From assembly GCA_049322335.1 (NCBI GenBank), contig JBMORL010000061.1:54020-118019 (forward strand): DNA of 64,000 nucleotides, in the 5' to 3' direction. Below are positions 24,824 through 34,267 of the stretch, one piece after another. Made by a program: the position numbers and the translations under genes. This DNA is from JBMORL01 sp049322335 (GTDB lineage: Bacteria; Bacteroidota; Bacteroidia; Flavobacteriales_D; UBA2798). Under the pieces are notes generated by a model. The model was not told the origin of the DNA. It worked only from the letters and a program-made list of their open reading frames with translations, and did no database searches. Within the stretch, counting starts at the first letter, position 1. The number at the start of each line of letters is the position of its first letter.

Positions 24824-24950
24824 TATTGCCGTTGGTTAAACCAACGGCAATAGATGGATTTTTTTAAAAAACCATCCCTTGCCGCTGGCTTCAGCAAGTT
24901 TTCAGCAATAAAAAGACCCATCCCTTGCCGCTGGCTTCAGCCAGCGGACT
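24824..24950. repeat. REP-like palindrome cluster downstream of RAYT
   Basis: One perfect palindrome (24824-24836 with 24840-24852, core TTGCCGTTGG) is followed by a 24-bp direct repeat (24872-24895 and 24918-24941). The second copy forms an 8-bp GC-rich hairpin, CCGCTGGC-TTCA-GCCAGCGG (24928-24947); the first is a half-copy whose right arm is lost. All share TTGCCGxTGG with the upstream palindrome. The last hairpin may also end asd transcription. Confidence 0.85.
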
Positions 24951-24978
24951 AAAGAAATTAAAGTAAAGAATAAACTTA

Positions 24979-25989
24979 TTAAGCTGTTGTCAGCTCATTT
25001 GAAAAAATCTTATTTTTCACTAAGTATTCTGCTATCTGAACTGCATTGGTAGCGGCTCCTTTTCTGAGATTGTCAGAAACAATCCACATATTTAAAGTAT
25101 TGGGTTGTGTATCATCTCTTCTTATTCTTCCCACAAATACATCATCTTTATCATGTGCATCTTTGGGCATCGGGTATTTTAAATTTTTGATATCATCGGT
25201 TACAACCACTCCTGGTGATTCACTCAGAATTTTTATAATATCTTTTACATCAAAATCTTTTTCAAATTCCACATTTACCGATTCACTGTGCCCGCCCATA
25301 ACAGGAATACGGATAGCTGTTGCGGTAACACGAATGGCATCATCCATCATAATTTTTTTGGTTTCATTCACCATTTTCATTTCTTCCTTGGTGTAACCAT
25401 TATCGGTAAATACATCAATCTGGGGAATCACATTCAGGTCAATCGGATAAGCGTAGGCCATTTCTCCCTTCACACCGTTGCGTTCATTCATCATCTGGTC
25501 AACTGCTTTTTTTCCTGTTCCGGTTACAGACTGGTAGGTGGAAACCACAATTCTTTTTATTTTATATTTTTTGTGCAGGGGATTTAAAGCCACCACCATT
25601 TGAATAGTAGAGCAATTGGGGTTGGCAATGATTTTATCATCTTTGGTCAGTATATGCGCATTTATTTCGGGTACCACCAGTTTTTTGGAAGGGTCCATTC
25701 TCCAGGCAGAAGAATTGTCAATTACAGTGGTTCCTGCGGCCGCAAATTTCGGGGCCCATTCCAGTGAAGTGCTGCCCCCGGCACTGAAAATGGCAATATC
25801 CGGGCGTATGGAAACAGCTTGTCCCATAGAGATAACTTTCCAGGGTTTCCCTTTAAAAACCACTTCTTTTCCCACCGATTTCTCGGAAGCAACAGGATAA
25901 AATTCGGTAACGGGAAAATTTCTTTCCTCCAGCACTTTCATCATTTTGGTCCCCACCAGCCCGGTGGCCCCTACAACTGCAATTCTCAT
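24979..25989 (-). CDS. asd: Aspartate-semialdehyde dehydrogenase
   Basis: Reduces aspartyl phosphate to aspartate semialdehyde for lysine, threonine, methionine and diaminopimelate synthesis. It has 336 residues, the usual length. The Rossmann motif is GATGLVG (7-13), the catalytic cysteine is C126 in ANPNCSTIQM, and the substrate-binding segment is VMGGHSESVNVEF. It is transcribed alone; TAAATTTG on the minus strand (26025-26032) is a likely -7 box with a leader of about 30 nt. Confidence 0.97.
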   Translation of the reverse strand: MRIAVVGATGLVGTKMMKVLEERNFPVTEFYPVASEKSVGKEVVFKGKPWKVISMGQAVSIRPDIAIFSAGGSTSLEWAPKFAAAGTTVIDNSSAWRMDPSKKLVVPEINAHILTKDDKIIANPNCSTIQMVVALNPLHKKYKIKRIVVSTYQSVTGTGKKAVDQMMNERNGVKGEMAYAYPIDLNVIPQIDVFTDNGYTKEEMKMVNETKKIMMDDAIRVTATAIRIPVMGGHSESVNVEFEKDFDVKDIIKILSESPGVVVTDDIKNLKYPMPKDAHDKDDVFVGRIRRDDTQPNTLNMWIVSDNLRKGAATNAVQIAEYLVKNKIFSNELTTA

Positions 25990-26051
25990 TTTTTCAGGTT
26001 TAAAAAGGTTTAATTTATAAGCGGCAAATTTAGTACATTTACACGTTACAC

Positions 26052-29000
26052 ATGATTACTGCTGTCAAAAAGCTGTTAAATATTACACTCCTGGCGTTTC
26101 TGTTCATCAATGGAAATTCCCAGGTAACGGATGATTTTACCGATGGTAATTTTACTATCAACCCGGTGTGGACAGAATCAGCAGCCGGTGATTTTAAGGA
26201 TACGCTGGGCATGCTTCGCTCCAATAACCTCGTTGCCAGCAGTTCGTATTACATTACTACTCCCAGTACAGTATTCAATAATTGCCAGTGGGAATTATTT
26301 GTTAACCTTCAGTTTGCAACCTCCAGCGCCAATTATGTGGATGTTTATCTTACAGCCGATAATTCCGATCTGCTCGCGGCTTCACTAAGCGGGTATTTTG
26401 TACGCATAGGAAATACCACAGATGAAATCAGCCTTTACAAAAACGTAAGCGGAACGGTTACTGAAATCATTGACGGGTTGGATGGAATAGTGGCCAGTTC
26501 CTCCAATAATCTTATCAAAATAAAAGTGGTTCGTGATGCTTCCAACCAGTTTACGCTGGAAAGAGATATGTCAGGAACCGGATCTTCTTATACCACAGAG
26601 GGAATAATAACGGACGCTGCTCTTTTATCTTCTTCTTTTTTCGGAATTCTTATCCGGCAATCCACTTCCTCGTTTTTTAAAAAACATTTTTTTGACGATG
26701 TGTATGCCGGCCCCATTATTCTCGACACCACTCCTCCCACGGTCATTTCTGCTACAGCCGTTTCTTCCACGCAGCTGGATGTATTGTTTGATGAAAATGT
26801 GGAACAAACTACCGCAGAAACGGCAACTAACTATTCCGTAAATAACGGTATTGGCACTGCCGCAACAGCTACCCGTGACGGAGGTAACTTTTCTCTTGTT
26901 CATTTAACGTTTGCCACTCCGTTCACCAGTGGACAGAATTATACGCTTACGGTAACATCTGTGCAGGACATGAGTGGAAACGCCATTGTATCCGAAACCG
27001 AAAATTTTTCCTATCTTTTGCTTTCAACGGCTGCCTGGCGGGACGTTATTATCAATGAAATTTTTGCCGATCCTTCTCCCATAATAGGGTTACCTGATAA
27101 GGAATTCATTGAAATATACAACCGCAGCAGCAATAACTTCGATCTTTCGGGCTGGACATTTTCTGATGGCACCACCACATCAATACTTTCTGCATATATT
27201 CTTTCTGCCGGAGATTATCTTATTCTTTGTTCCATTGCTGATACTGCTTCGTTTTCCCCTTTAGGAAATGTAATGGGATTATCTTCATGGCCCTCACTCA
27301 ATAATACGGGCGATAATCTTTCTTTAAAAAACAATTCATCTGTACTCATCGACCAGGTAAATTATCTTGACGACTGGTATCAGGATGCAGTGAAAGATGA
27401 TGGCGGGTGGACACTGGAATTGATTAATCCCACTCTTCCCTGCAGCGGAAGCAACAACTGGATCGCTTCGGTGAATCCTTCTGGCGGAACTCCGGGGGCG
27501 CAAAACTCGGTATATAATAACACGGCAGACACACAGATACCGGTGTTAACTTCTGTTACGGTAGTTTCTCAATCGCAGATACAACTTGTTTTCAATGAAA
27601 GCATGGATAGCCTTTCGCTGGCCAATGCTGTAATCACTCTCAGCAATGGTTTGTCTGTCACATCTGTTCAACCTGTAGCTCCCGATTTTACCACGGCAAA
27701 TATTTTTGTTTCACCACTTATTGACTCCATCACCGCTTACACGATAACCGTTAGTAATGCCACCGATTGTTCAGGGAACACCATGAATAGCACTGCAAAA
27801 TCATTCGGAATTGGTGTGAGTCCCGCGAAATTTGAAGTAGTAATCAATGAAATTTATGCAGATCCTGACGGTTCTCCCGCCTTGCCAAATGCAGAATTTG
27901 TTGAAGTATTCAATACCACCACCAAAGTGATTAATCTCAACGGGCTTTTATTTTCTGATGCAGCTACATCAACTGTAATTCCCGGTGCTGTGGTTTTTCC
28001 AAATGGATATCTCATTCTTTGCGCGTCAGCAGATGAAAACATGTATACCAATAACTTCGGCCGCGCTGTTGGATTATCCTCCTGGCCCTCACTAAATAAC
28101 TCGGGAGACAGCTTATCCCTTCGTCTTCCGGATGGAACACTTGTTCATTCTGTAAACTATTCAGACGACTGGTATGCTGATGCTACCAAACAAGCAGGGG
28201 GATGGACGTTAGAAATGATTGATCCTGCTAATCCCTGTGGCGAAGAAAATAACTGGAAAGCTTCCGTTGATCCTGACGGAGGAACTCCAGGAGGGCAAAA
28301 TTCAATTTATACATCCAATCCTGATAATGCAGCTCCTCAGCTTATTGCTGCCGAGGCATTGGATAGCCTGAACGTGTTGCTTACTTTCAATGAAATCATG
28401 GACAGTGTTTCGGTTACTGCCGCAATATTTTCCATCAACAACGGAATTACCATCGGCAGCATGATATGGGTGAATGAAAAAAAGGTGCAACTGGTTCTTT
28501 CGGCTGCCACTTATCTTCAGTATAACGTGGTGTATACTGCTACAGTTACCAATTGCTCTGATTGTGTGGGCAACCTGATTGGTTCAGTGAACAGCGCTGC
28601 ATTTGCTTTGCCCGAACAGGCACAACCGGGCGATCTTATTATCAACGAAGTTTTATTCAACCCGCGTGGTGACGGAGATGATTTTGTGGAAATTTATAAT
28701 AACTCATCACGCATCATCAGCCTTAAAAACTGGCAACTGGCCAATTATTCCAACGATACTATTGCCAATAATAAAATCATTACCACCAATGGCGAATTGC
28801 TTTTTCCGGGGGAATATGTGTCGATAACCACTTCCAAAACCAATATCGAAAGCGAATATCCGCTTTCTGCAGGAAAACGGTATATTGAAATGACTTCTAT
28901 GCCATCCTACAGCAACACCGATGGCCGCGTGGTACTGATCACTAATTCGAACACCGTTAGTGATGATTTCAGCTATACGGAAGAAATGCATTTCGCCCTG

Positions 29001-29462
29001 CTCACTGATGCGGAAGGTGTTTCACTGGAGCGCCTGGATTTTAATCGTCCTACAAGTGATGTTACCAACTGGCACAGTGCGGCCGAAGCGGTGAATTTCG
29101 GAACACCCGGATATGAAAACTCGCAACAGCAGGACGGAAGTGATGGGGGAGAAATTTCACTTGACCCGGCTACATTTTCTCCGGATAATGACGGATACAA
29201 TGATGTATTGAATATTCACTATGAATTTGCCGATCCGGGGATGGTAGCCAACGTTACGATTTATGATGCGATGGGAAGAATGGTAAAACTGCTGGTGAGA
29301 AATGAATTACTTGGCAACAAAGGAACGTTTACATGGGATGGCATAAACGAAAAACGGGAAAAATCCAACGTGGGAATGTATGTGGTGTATTTTGAAGTAT
29401 TTTCGCTTGACGGAAAGCTGAAAAAATATAAAAAGCCGTTTGTGCTGGCTACCAAATTCTGA
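26052..29462 (+). CDS. Large secreted lamin-tail-domain protein with FlgD/CHU-type C-terminus
   Basis: A 1136-residue exported protein. The signal peptide ends near NGNSQ. Three lamin-tail domains (starting DVIINEIFADPSP, VVINEIYADPDG and LIINEVLFNPRG) alternate with Ig-like units (PPTVISATAVSSTQLDVLF). Two domain pairs are close internal repeats sharing GLSSWPSLNN, GGWTLE and GGTPG. The C-terminus (SPDNDGYNDVL, NVTIYDAMGRMV, TWDGIN) is of the FlgD-like/CHU_C type, which in Bacteroidota often acts as a T9SS export signal. It is probably a cell-surface or matrix protein. The next gene overlaps by one base. Confidence 0.88.
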   Translation: MITAVKKLLNITLLAFLFINGNSQVTDDFTDGNFTINPVWTESAAGDFKDTLGMLRSNNLVASSSYYITTPSTVFNNCQWELFVNLQFATSSANYVDVYLTADNSDLLAASLSGYFVRIGNTTDEISLYKNVSGTVTEIIDGLDGIVASSSNNLIKIKVVRDASNQFTLERDMSGTGSSYTTEGIITDAALLSSSFFGILIRQSTSSFFKKHFFDDVYAGPIILDTTPPTVISATAVSSTQLDVLFDENVEQTTAETATNYSVNNGIGTAATATRDGGNFSLVHLTFATPFTSGQNYTLTVTSVQDMSGNAIVSETENFSYLLLSTAAWRDVIINEIFADPSPIIGLPDKEFIEIYNRSSNNFDLSGWTFSDGTTTSILSAYILSAGDYLILCSIADTASFSPLGNVMGLSSWPSLNNTGDNLSLKNNSSVLIDQVNYLDDWYQDAVKDDGGWTLELINPTLPCSGSNNWIASVNPSGGTPGAQNSVYNNTADTQIPVLTSVTVVSQSQIQLVFNESMDSLSLANAVITLSNGLSVTSVQPVAPDFTTANIFVSPLIDSITAYTITVSNATDCSGNTMNSTAKSFGIGVSPAKFEVVINEIYADPDGSPALPNAEFVEVFNTTTKVINLNGLLFSDAATSTVIPGAVVFPNGYLILCASADENMYTNNFGRAVGLSSWPSLNNSGDSLSLRLPDGTLVHSVNYSDDWYADATKQAGGWTLEMIDPANPCGEENNWKASVDPDGGTPGGQNSIYTSNPDNAAPQLIAAEALDSLNVLLTFNEIMDSVSVTAAIFSINNGITIGSMIWVNEKKVQLVLSAATYLQYNVVYTATVTNCSDCVGNLIGSVNSAAFALPEQAQPGDLIINEVLFNPRGDGDDFVEIYNNSSRIISLKNWQLANYSNDTIANNKIITTNGELLFPGEYVSITTSKTNIESEYPLSAGKRYIEMTSMPSYSNTDGRVVLITNSNTVSDDFSYTEEMHFALLTDAEGVSLERLDFNRPTSDVTNWHSAAEAVNFGTPGYENSQQQDGSDGGEISLDPATFSPDNDGYNDVLNIHYEFADPGMVANVTIYDAMGRMVKLLVRNELLGNKGTFTWDGINEKREKSNVGMYVVYFEVFSLDGKLKKYKKPFVLATKF

Positions 29463-30037
29463 TGGGCGGACTGGAAAAAATCAGGCCTCAGTACGATGAT
29501 TCCATAAAGGAATTCAAAAAAGACCCGCATGCTTTTTTTCTTTCAGGTGGAATCCGTTCACTGTTTTATTTCTGCATTTTTATTTCCGGTGTAATTTTCA
29601 TTGATTTTTTTCTCCCGCGAAGTATTTCACATGAAAAAGTAGAAGACTGGTTCGTGTTGATTGAAGATTTAAAGGCAGAGGAATACATAGAAGAATTTAA
29701 ATCAGCTTCTACAATCAATTTCCGGATTAAAACAACAACCAACGAATTTTCCATAAACATGGAAGATGCCCTGAAAATACAGGAAGGCGACAGTATTGTC
29801 ATTTATAAATCTCCCGTGTTTCAATCGCTGGTTTCGTATGAGGTTCCCCGGCTGAAGGCAACATTTTACCCCTATATTAATATGTATGGCATGTTTGTGG
29901 TAATACCCGCCTTTATGCTGCTGTTTTCTGTAATCGGACTGATGAAAAAAATAAGAGAGGACGTTTTCCTCACTTTTGGAGTCCTCAACATTATTCTGCT
30001 TTGCTCATATTTTTTTATCCGTTTATTTTACACCTGA
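29462..30037 (+). CDS. Hypothetical membrane protein (191 aa)
   Basis: Starts within the stop codon of the lamin-tail gene (TGATG), so it is translationally coupled to it. It has three predicted transmembrane helices (about 33-50, 140-160 and 168-188) and an extracytoplasmic domain of about 85 residues rich in charged residues between the first two. No family recognised. The tight coupling suggests a role linked to the secreted partner, for example anchoring or export, but this is inference only. Confidence 0.7.
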   Translation: MGGLEKIRPQYDDSIKEFKKDPHAFFLSGGIRSLFYFCIFISGVIFIDFFLPRSISHEKVEDWFVLIEDLKAEEYIEEFKSASTINFRIKTTTNEFSINMEDALKIQEGDSIVIYKSPVFQSLVSYEVPRLKATFYPYINMYGMFVVIPAFMLLFSVIGLMKKIREDVFLTFGVLNIILLCSYFFIRLFYT

Positions 30038-30155
30038 AACCCTTGTGGATAACAGGGATGTAAGAAAACTGCCAAACAGGAGGCAAACAATTTTTTAACT
30101 TCAGTTAATTTTCATATTTTGGCACTGCTATACTTTTACCTCATAAACCAAAACC

Positions 30156-32564
30156 ATGAAAAAGTATCTACCTTTTGTCTTTTGTCTTTTTTCCTTTAGT
30201 TCGGTTTTTGCTCAACCGGCACAAACCATCCGCGGGAAAATAATAGATAAGGAAACCCATGCAACGTTGCCCGGTGCCAATGTGGTTTTAATTGACGACA
30301 CTACGAAATTTATCGGTGCTTCATCTGATGAAGATGGAAATTTCCGGCTCGAAAATATTGTGGTGGGAAAACATACTTTAAAAATTTCCTATATTGGTTA
30401 TAACGATCGCATCATTGATGTAACGGTTACCTCTGCCAAAGAAGTAATTCTCAATATAGAAATTGAAGAATCGGCCATTGCGATGGAAGAAGTGGTGATC
30501 ACTGCTACCAAACGCGGAGAAGTGAATAACGAAATGGCGCTGGTAAGTTCGCGAACATTTGATGTATCAGAAACCGAGAGGTATGCCGGAAGCCGTGGGG
30601 ATCCCGCGCGTATGGCATCGAATTTTGCAGGAGTTCAGGGCGCGGATGATTCGAGAAACGATATTGTGGTAAGAGGAAATTCTCCGCTGGGAGTTTTATA
30701 CCGCGTGGAAGGATTTGATATTCCCAACCCCAATCACTTTTCTGTTGCAGGTTCCACCGGTGGGCCGGTAAGTATTCTTAATAATAAAGTACTTTCCAAT
30801 TCCGATTTTTTTACCAGTGCTTTTCCCTCTGAATATGGAAATTCAACTGCTGCTGTATTCGACCTGAAATTTCGTAACGGTAATAATGAAAAACATGAAT
30901 TTGCAGGACAGCTTGGATTTTTGGGCACCGAATTGGCTGCCGAAGGGCCGTTGTCGAAAGATCATCGCGCATCTTACCTTGTGGCCTATCGCTATTCTAC
31001 CTTAAGTATTTTCCAGGCCATCGGATTAAGTATAGGAACGGATGCTGTTCCCAAATACCAGGATGCGGCTGTTAAACTGAATTTCCCCACTAAAAAGAAT
31101 GGAAATTTTGCCGTTTTTGCCATGGGAGGAAAAAGCGCTATTGATATTATGATCAGTGAACAAGAGAAACCAGCTACCGATTTTTACGGAGATGACGACC
31201 GCGACCAGCATTTTCAAACCAGGATGGGAATTGGCGGTGTAACATTTACAAAAACACTAAAAGACAATAAAACACTGATGAAAACAGGTCTGTCGGCTAC
31301 GCACGAACGGCAAACCTCGCAACATGATTATATTTTGCGTCATATTGATTACAGCGATACTACCTGGGTGCTGGATTCGCTTTATCCCTTGCAGCGTTAC
31401 CGTTTCCAGATCAATAAAATTTCCTACATCATTAACTTTAATACCAAACTGAACAAAAACCACGTAATTAAATATGGTGTAAATGCACATTATATGACGT
31501 TTAGCTTTCTCGATAGCGCGCTGGTATATGACCATAGTAAATTCAGAATGAGGTGGGATTATAACGGAACGGGGATTTTAGCACAAGCCTATATTCAGTG
31601 GAAATGGAAACCTTCGGAACTATTAACCGTTACTTCGGGTTTGCATAACCAGTATTTTTCTGCGAGTAACAGCCTTTCGGTGGTAGAACCGAGGATAGGA
31701 GTAAAATACCAGATCAATGAAAAACAATCCATCAATCTTGGTGCGGGACTACATTCGCAAACACAGCCCTATTATACTTATTATTACCAGCAGTATGATT
31801 CTGCTTCTTCAAAATATGTGGTTCATAATAAAAATATGGATTTTACGAAAAGCATTCATTCGGTACTGGGATATGATTATGCTATTTCGGCCACGATGCG
31901 TATGAAGGCAGAAGTGTATTACCAGCAATTGTTTAACGTGCCGGTAGAAGTAAAACCCTCAGCGTTTTCACTTTCCAATATGGGATCAGGGTTTGCGCGT
32001 TTCTTTCCCGATACATTGCAGAATACAGGTACGGGAACCAATATGGGAATTGAGCTTACCGTTGAAAAATTCTTCAACAAAAGTTTTTATTTCCTGTTCA
32101 CGGCTTCATTGTTTGATGCAAAATACAAAGGAAGCGATGGTATAGAACGTAACACCGATTACAACGGCCAATATGCTACCAATCTTTTAATTGGAAAAGA
32201 ATTTAAAACAGGAGATAAATCTACGTTATCACTGGGCACAAAAATTACCTATGCGGGCGGAAAATGGTATGGCTATGTGGATACGGCAGCTTCCAATTAC
32301 CAGAATGAACTTGTTTGGCTGGATTCAGCGTATAACACCCGGCAGTTTCGTCCCTATTTTCGTGCAGACTTCAAGATCAACTTTAAGTTAAATGCAAAAA
32401 AAGTAACACACGAATTTGCGCTTGACATAGTGAATGCTTTTGGAATAAAAAATATACTCGGGCTTTCTTACTCTCCCGATCCGTTGAATCCTACAGCCGA
32501 TCCCATTCGTGAAAATTACCAGCTTGGGTTTTTGCCGTTGTTTTATTACCGGATAGATTTTTAA
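30156..32564 (+). CDS. TonB-dependent outer-membrane receptor with carboxypeptidase-regulatory-like N-domain
   Basis: An 802-residue protein. The signal peptide ends VFAQ; a beta-sandwich domain (about 25-105, IRGKIIDKETHATLPGANV, FRLENIVVGKHTLKISYIGY) precedes a plug domain with NDIVVRGNSPLGVLYRVEG. The remainder alternates hydrophobic and aromatic strands and ends in the outer-membrane Phe signature (YYRIDF). It would import a ligand with TonB energy, or export or assemble surface structures. There is no SusD partner and no iron-specific feature, so the substrate is open. Confidence 0.9.
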   Translation: MKKYLPFVFCLFSFSSVFAQPAQTIRGKIIDKETHATLPGANVVLIDDTTKFIGASSDEDGNFRLENIVVGKHTLKISYIGYNDRIIDVTVTSAKEVILNIEIEESAIAMEEVVITATKRGEVNNEMALVSSRTFDVSETERYAGSRGDPARMASNFAGVQGADDSRNDIVVRGNSPLGVLYRVEGFDIPNPNHFSVAGSTGGPVSILNNKVLSNSDFFTSAFPSEYGNSTAAVFDLKFRNGNNEKHEFAGQLGFLGTELAAEGPLSKDHRASYLVAYRYSTLSIFQAIGLSIGTDAVPKYQDAAVKLNFPTKKNGNFAVFAMGGKSAIDIMISEQEKPATDFYGDDDRDQHFQTRMGIGGVTFTKTLKDNKTLMKTGLSATHERQTSQHDYILRHIDYSDTTWVLDSLYPLQRYRFQINKISYIINFNTKLNKNHVIKYGVNAHYMTFSFLDSALVYDHSKFRMRWDYNGTGILAQAYIQWKWKPSELLTVTSGLHNQYFSASNSLSVVEPRIGVKYQINEKQSINLGAGLHSQTQPYYTYYYQQYDSASSKYVVHNKNMDFTKSIHSVLGYDYAISATMRMKAEVYYQQLFNVPVEVKPSAFSLSNMGSGFARFFPDTLQNTGTGTNMGIELTVEKFFNKSFYFLFTASLFDAKYKGSDGIERNTDYNGQYATNLLIGKEFKTGDKSTLSLGTKITYAGGKWYGYVDTAASNYQNELVWLDSAYNTRQFRPYFRADFKINFKLNAKKVTHEFALDIVNAFGIKNILGLSYSPDPLNPTADPIRENYQLGFLPLFYYRIDF

Positions 32565-32699
32565 AAACCAGGAGATAAAAAATAAGTGTTGCAGTTTTGC
32601 GCTAACACCTAACCTCATTAAGAAATGTGGCAGAAATAAATTTTATCCTTCTTTTAGCATCACTAATCATAAATTTTAATCCATATTTTTAATTCATGC

Positions 32700-32707
32700 T
32701 ACTTTTG
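32700..32707 (+). promoter_or_regulatory. -7 box of the lipoprotein gene at 32752
   Basis: TACTTTTG matches TAnnTTTG exactly, 44 nt before the ATG. The -33 region lacks a clear TTTG. Confidence 0.4.
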
Positions 32708-32751
32708 CTACTTCGGCACACTAATTGCCGTCCCTACCAAAACAATAAATT

Positions 32752-33159
32752 ATGAAAACCATCCATGTTATTATTACAATGCTGATTTTCAGCAGTATTT
32801 TAACCTCCTGCGGTAAATACGAAGAGGGCCCCGGGTTTACTATCCGCACCAAAACTCACCGGGTGGCAGGCACCTGGAAAATTCAAAACCTGTATTTTAA
32901 TGGTACGGAAATAAATTCCCTCGTTCCGTCTGATTATACCGAAACCTATGATAAAGACGGAAACTATTCGTATTCCTCATCAGGCGGAAGCGGCTCAGGC
33001 CGATGGGAATTTCAAAACGACAAAGCCGAAATAAAAAGATCGGGTGTTTCAGGGCAATCTACCGAAACACTTGTCATCCTTCGCCTGAAAGAAAAAGAAT
33101 TCTGGTATTACTTCATGGACGGAAGCGACAAATACGAATACCGTATGGTGGCGCAATAG
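32752..33159 (+). CDS. Small lipocalin-like lipoprotein
   Basis: A 135-residue lipoprotein with lipobox LTSC (C20). The mature part starts with RVAGTWKIQNLYFNG and continues with alternating strands (GRWEFQNDKAEIKRSG), the pattern of the small lipocalin-like lipoproteins common in Bacteroidota. A related GTWKL-containing lipoprotein lies at 42616. Function unknown. It ends before a bidirectional terminator shared with the convergent universal stress gene. Confidence 0.75.
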   Translation: MKTIHVIITMLIFSSILTSCGKYEEGPGFTIRTKTHRVAGTWKIQNLYFNGTEINSLVPSDYTETYDKDGNYSYSSSGGSGSGRWEFQNDKAEIKRSGVSGQSTETLVILRLKEKEFWYYFMDGSDKYEYRMVAQ

Positions 33160-33184
33160 CTTAAATCCGTAATACGTTATAAAA

Positions 33185-33216
33185 AAAGCCTGATCGAACG
33201 ACCGGGCTTTTTATTT
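33185..33216. terminator. Bidirectional terminator
   Basis: A stem AAAGCCTG / CGGGCTTT (33185-33192 with about 33203-33210, extended with one mismatch) is bounded by an A-run and a T-run. It sits between the convergent lipoprotein and universal stress genes and can stop both. Confidence 0.7.
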
Positions 33217-33232
33217 ATATAAAGAGTTTTTT

Positions 33233-34057
33233 TTACGAAAACAACACCGATCCCGAAATAGTAGTTACTACCGGGTTAACAATACAAACCGGTATTTGTG
33301 CATCGTTGGTAATGATTTGTTGTTCGGAAGAGTTGGCAAACATATTTCCGGCTATCCGGTTTCCCTGGTGATTCATAATGGCAATCAAATCAGCATCAAT
33401 GGAAGTGGCCAGGCGGATGGTTTCTTTATCCAGGTCTCCTCCTGCAATTTTGGTAGTGAAATTTATACCACGGTCGCCAAGGAATTTTTTGGAAAACGCA
33501 ATGTTGCTGTTGAGCTGGTGTTTGAGATACTCATCATCTTCATCTGATGCAATAATATGAATCGTTGAATCAAAATATTTGGCCATGTCGGCAACAATAG
33601 TCAGTTTTTGTTTGGTGTCTTTATCCAGGTCAAGTGGAACTACGATATGGTCGTAACCGTTAGCTTTGATTGGTTTTTCCTGTACTACAATAAAAGGAAC
33701 TTCAGAATTGGTGATTACTTTCATCGCATCGCTTCCCACAATTTTCTGCCATCCGCGCGCACCGTGTGTGCCCATAAAAATAACCGAAGCTTTTATTTCT
33801 TTGGCATAATCGCCAATATCATCAAAAATATTTCCGATACGAACAACAGGAACAACAGGAACTTTTGATTTGCTTTTTAATTCATCAGCCACAGCACCCA
33901 GTTTTGCTTTTGCACTATCCACTTGTGTGGGTTTATCTACTACGTGAAGCAGGTGTACTTCTGCATCAGCCGTTTCGGCCACTTTAATAGCATGATTAAC
34001 CGCGGTGTCGGCCACGGTGGTAAAGTCATGGGGAACAATAATTCGTTTGGAAGCCAT
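33233..34057 (-). CDS. Universal stress protein with two tandem UspA domains
   Basis: A 274-residue cytosolic protein with two UspA units (about 1-140 and 145-270). The first has the ATP-binding-type signature VIFMGTHGARGWQKIVGSDA and the start IIVPHDFTTVADTAVNHA. The second lacks the full G-2x-G-9x-G-(S/T) loop, so only one half may bind ATP. Such tandem proteins accumulate in stress or starvation. Single gene, start ATG 34057. Confidence 0.92.
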   Translation of the reverse strand: MASKRIIVPHDFTTVADTAVNHAIKVAETADAEVHLLHVVDKPTQVDSAKAKLGAVADELKSKSKVPVVPVVRIGNIFDDIGDYAKEIKASVIFMGTHGARGWQKIVGSDAMKVITNSEVPFIVVQEKPIKANGYDHIVVPLDLDKDTKQKLTIVADMAKYFDSTIHIIASDEDDEYLKHQLNSNIAFSKKFLGDRGINFTTKIAGGDLDKETIRLATSIDADLIAIMNHQGNRIAGNMFANSSEQQIITNDAQIPVCIVNPVVTTISGSVLFS

Positions 34058-34267
34058 ATTTTTTTGGTTTTGGAGTGTAAAGGTAGAAAAATCTCCCGAA
34101 AGAGGGGAAAAATAACCCGAAAGCCACTGTTTTCAAGGGTTTTGGCGGGTATTGAAAAGGGAAAAAACAACAAAAAACACCTCTTTTGGCAACTTCTTTA
34201 ATTTGCGCCATTAAAAAACAGGTATTTTGGAATAAATTTTGAAGTTATTGATTCAGAAAATGGCTAT

